Below are positions 24,297 to 25,858 of a DNA stretch of 25,858 nt, piece by piece. The stretch comes from Bacteroidales bacterium. Lineage in GTDB: Bacteria > Bacteroidota > Bacteroidia > Bacteroidales > UBA3663. Location: assembly GCA_017632695.1 (NCBI GenBank), contig JAGBQS010000045.1, positions 1 through 25,858 of the forward strand, read 5' to 3'. How positions within the stretch are numbered: position 1 is the first letter of the stretch; each line of letters opens with the position of its first letter. Both the position numbers and the translations under genes were made by a program. The notes under the pieces were generated by a model. It searched no databases. It was not told the origin of the DNA and was given only the letters and a program-made list of their open reading frames with translations.

Positions 24297-24321
24297 CATC
24301 GTAATACATGATTCGTCTGCA

Positions 24322-25080
24322 ATGAAACAACATTCCAAACACTGGTATAAGCTCTTTGCCGCAGCTTGCGGGTTCCTCCTGCTACTTTTAATTTACAGGC
24401 GCGAAGCGCACCTGCGTGCATGCATGGAAAACATGGAAGCACGCATCACCCTGCTCGAAAACCGCAACCTGCGTCTGGATACGCTCAACCTGAAATCCGA
24501 AGTCTTCCGCACAAACGCTTCTGACCGAACAGAACCCGTCCGGACTGCCCCGCGACCGGAGGCAGCGCGGCCCCTACCGGCTGCGCCGACCCGCTCACCG
24601 CATACACACGCACCCGCTACCGATTCCACAGCCATCAGGCAGGAGCCCTACACGGAAGGCAAGTTCCACGAGGTAATCCGGATAGAACTGAACACCGCCG
24701 ACAGCGCCCTGCTGGTACGCGTTCCCGGCATCGGAGAGGGAACCGCCCGCGCCATCCTGCGGTACCGCGAACAGTTGGGCGGATTCTACTCGCCCGAACA
24801 GCTGCGCGAAAAACTGACCTGGGACTATGCCCTGCCCTATCTGGACACCTGGTGCAACGACTGGTTTTGGGCCGATGAACAGCTTGTACAGAAACTGGAT
24901 ATCAACCGGCTTTCATTCAAAGAATTAGTACATCACCCATACCTCAACTTCGAAGCGGTTAAAGCTATCGTAAAATGGCGCGACCGTCACGGCCGGATAC
25001 AAAGCCGGGCCGACTTGGAACAGCTGGGCATTATGGGCGACGGACAGCTGGAAAAACTGCTCCATTATGTGGAGTTTTAG
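24322..25080 (+). CDS. Membrane-anchored helix-hairpin-helix (ComEA-like) DNA-binding protein
   Basis: This 252-aa protein starts at ATG 24322 (MKQHSKHWYKLF). The frame extends upstream only through a TTG inside the promoter, so that extension was rejected. Residues about 8-24 form one transmembrane segment, about 30-60 a short coiled coil, and about 65-110 a Pro/Ala/Thr-rich linker. Two helix-hairpin-helix units follow: IELNTADSALLVRVPGIGEGTARAILRYREQLGGF (121-155) and KLDINRLSFKELVHHPYLNFEAVKAIVKWRDRHG (191-224). The first has the classical PGIG hairpin; the second has lost it (HPYLNF). The ComEA-type HhH repeat binds double-stranded DNA non-specifically. A role in DNA uptake or nucleoid contact at the membrane is possible but not shown. 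It has its own promoter and ends with TAG. Confidence 0.88.
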   Translation: MKQHSKHWYKLFAAACGFLLLLLIYRREAHLRACMENMEARITLLENRNLRLDTLNLKSEVFRTNASDRTEPVRTAPRPEAARPLPAAPTRSPHTHAPATDSTAIRQEPYTEGKFHEVIRIELNTADSALLVRVPGIGEGTARAILRYREQLGGFYSPEQLREKLTWDYALPYLDTWCNDWFWADEQLVQKLDINRLSFKELVHHPYLNFEAVKAIVKWRDRHGRIQSRADLEQLGIMGDGQLEKLLHYVEF

Positions 25081-25186
25081 AGCCGCAAAAAACGGCCGCA
25101 ATTGTCAAAATCAGACGCTTTGAGTTTAAAAACCATGCCCTTTAGGGCAAAATATGACGAAAAACGAAAGTTTTTTGCCAAAACGT

Positions 25187-25217
25187 TTGGTCACGTCGGT
25201 AAAAATAGCTACCTTTA
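25187..25217 (+). promoter_or_regulatory. Promoter of rsmH
   Basis: TTG (25187-25189), 20 nt, TACCTTTA (25210-25217) is close to the Bacteroidota consensus, with one mismatch in the last base of the -7 box. It lies about 30 bp before the rsmH ATG. The rest of the 168-bp gap (25081-25248) holds two small GC-rich palindromes (25083-25097 and 25138-25149) with no clear T-tract. Confidence 0.6.
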
Positions 25218-25248
25218 CACCCTGAAAAAATCCGCAAACGAGAACTAC

Positions 25249-25858
25249 ATGTCAGCATATCATACTCCCGTCATGCTTACAGAATGTCTGGACGGTCTGC
25301 AAATCCGTTCCGACGGAAACTACGTGGACGTCACCTTCGGCGGTGGCGGTCACAGCCGCGCCATTCTGGAGCAGCTGGGTCCCAAAGGGCATCTGTACAG
25401 CTTCGATCAGGATCCCGATGCCGAACAGAACATCGGGCAAAAAGCCGAAACACCGGCACAGGGGCAGTTCACCTTTGTGCGCAGCAACTTCCGCTACCTG
25501 AAGAACTGGATGAAATACTACGGAGTGAAGCAGATTGACGGTCTGCTGGCCGATCTGGGCGTATCCAGCCACCATTTAGACGATGCCGCCCGGGGATTTG
25601 CCTTCCGCTTAGACGCTCCCCTGGATATGCGCATGAATACCCGTGCCGGCATGACAGCTGCCGACCTGCTCGCCAACTACAGCGAGGAGGATATTGCCCG
25701 CGTTCTGGCCCTGTACGGCGAACTGCGCCAGTCGCGCCGCATGGCCAATGCACTGGTCCGCGCCCGCCAGAAGCAGCCCATCGCCACTACAGGCGACCTC
25801 CAGTCCATCCTGCTGCCCTTCATCGACCCGCGTGCCCAGAAGAAGGAACTGGCTCAGG
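25249..25858 (+). CDS. rsmH: 16S rRNA (cytosine-1402-N4)-methyltransferase RsmH, N-terminal part
   Basis: This is the first 203 residues of RsmH (MraW); family members are about 300 aa, and the end lies outside the window. The enzyme uses S-adenosylmethionine to methylate N4 of C1402 in the 16S rRNA decoding centre. Signatures are YHTPVML (4-10), VDVTFGGGGHSRAIL (26-40, SAM-binding loop), FDQDP (52-56), ADLGVSSHHLDD (101-112) and RGFAFRLDAPLDMRM (115-129). The start MSAYHTPVM is the only sensible one. In bacteria this gene usually opens the division and cell-wall cluster, so ftsL and a penicillin-binding protein gene are expected just beyond the window. No mraZ lies directly upstream. Confidence 0.97.
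   Translation, partial: MSAYHTPVMLTECLDGLQIRSDGNYVDVTFGGGGHSRAILEQLGPKGHLYSFDQDPDAEQNIGQKAETPAQGQFTFVRSNFRYLKNWMKYYGVKQIDGLLADLGVSSHHLDDAARGFAFRLDAPLDMRMNTRAGMTAADLLANYSEEDIARVLALYGELRQSRRMANALVRARQKQPIATTGDLQSILLPFIDPRAQKKELAQ

Noticed and set aside
24262..24321. Upstream extension of the HhH protein from a TTG
   Set aside because: The extension would overlap the promoter boxes. The ATG at 24322 lies just downstream of the predicted start site and begins a normal membrane-anchor sequence.

Overview
The window reads as a chromosome segment from a Bacteroidales bacterium. Paired SusC/SusD genes, lipoproteins with acidic residues after the lipidated Cys, promoters of the TTTG-N19/20-TAnnTTTG type, and short C-terminal sorting-like tails ending in G-R-R-V...GIYV...GGKKV all point to Bacteroidota. 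The tail style and roughly 50% GC suggest Prevotellaceae or Paraprevotella, but that is only an inference.

Layout. (1) Positions 1-16974, all on the minus strand, hold one tightly packed operon of at least eight genes with gaps of 10-57 bp. In transcription order these are a 908-aa four-domain fasciclin (FAS1) lipoprotein, SusC, SusD, a 676-aa FAS1 lipoprotein, a 556-aa FAS1 lipoprotein, a second SusC, a second SusD, and the start of a secreted protein cut by the window edge. It resembles a polysaccharide-utilization-type locus with two outer-membrane import pairs and three FAS1 surface lipoproteins. No enzyme is visible inside the operon as far as the window shows. (2) Positions 17162-20958 (minus) hold a separate unit with its own promoter and a strong terminator. 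It encodes one large secreted multidomain protein that is interrupted by a single in-frame TAA, leaving a 568-aa N-terminal half with the signal peptide and a 630-aa C-terminal half with the sorting tail. (3) Positions 21068-23322 (minus) hold a single-gene unit for a secreted GH43 endo-arabinanase-like enzyme with a good promoter. (4) Positions 23237-24058 hold no convincing protein gene. They contain a 42-bp tandem repeat array (five copies plus a degenerate sixth and an inverted fragment), a GC-run hairpin, a strong terminator and a 20-bp copy of the tRNA 3' end. (5) Positions 24059-24146 (minus) hold tRNA-Ser(GGA). Its promoter diverges from that of a helix-hairpin-helix membrane protein (24322-25080, plus). 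(6) From 25249 (plus) runs the start of rsmH (mraW), normally the head of the cell-division/cell-wall cluster, with its own promoter.

How the parts work together: the FAS1 lipoproteins and SusC/SusD pairs are probably displayed together at the outer surface, where they would bind a polymer and import its fragments through the TonB-dependent channels. The substrate cannot be read from the window. The GH43 enzyme would cut alpha-1,5-arabinan but is a separate transcription unit, so linking it to the large operon is only a guess. The right-hand end is housekeeping.

The points most worth a second look are the nonsense-split secreted protein, the 42-bp repeat array, the duplicated tRNA 3' end, and the double SusC/SusD plus triple FAS1 operon.
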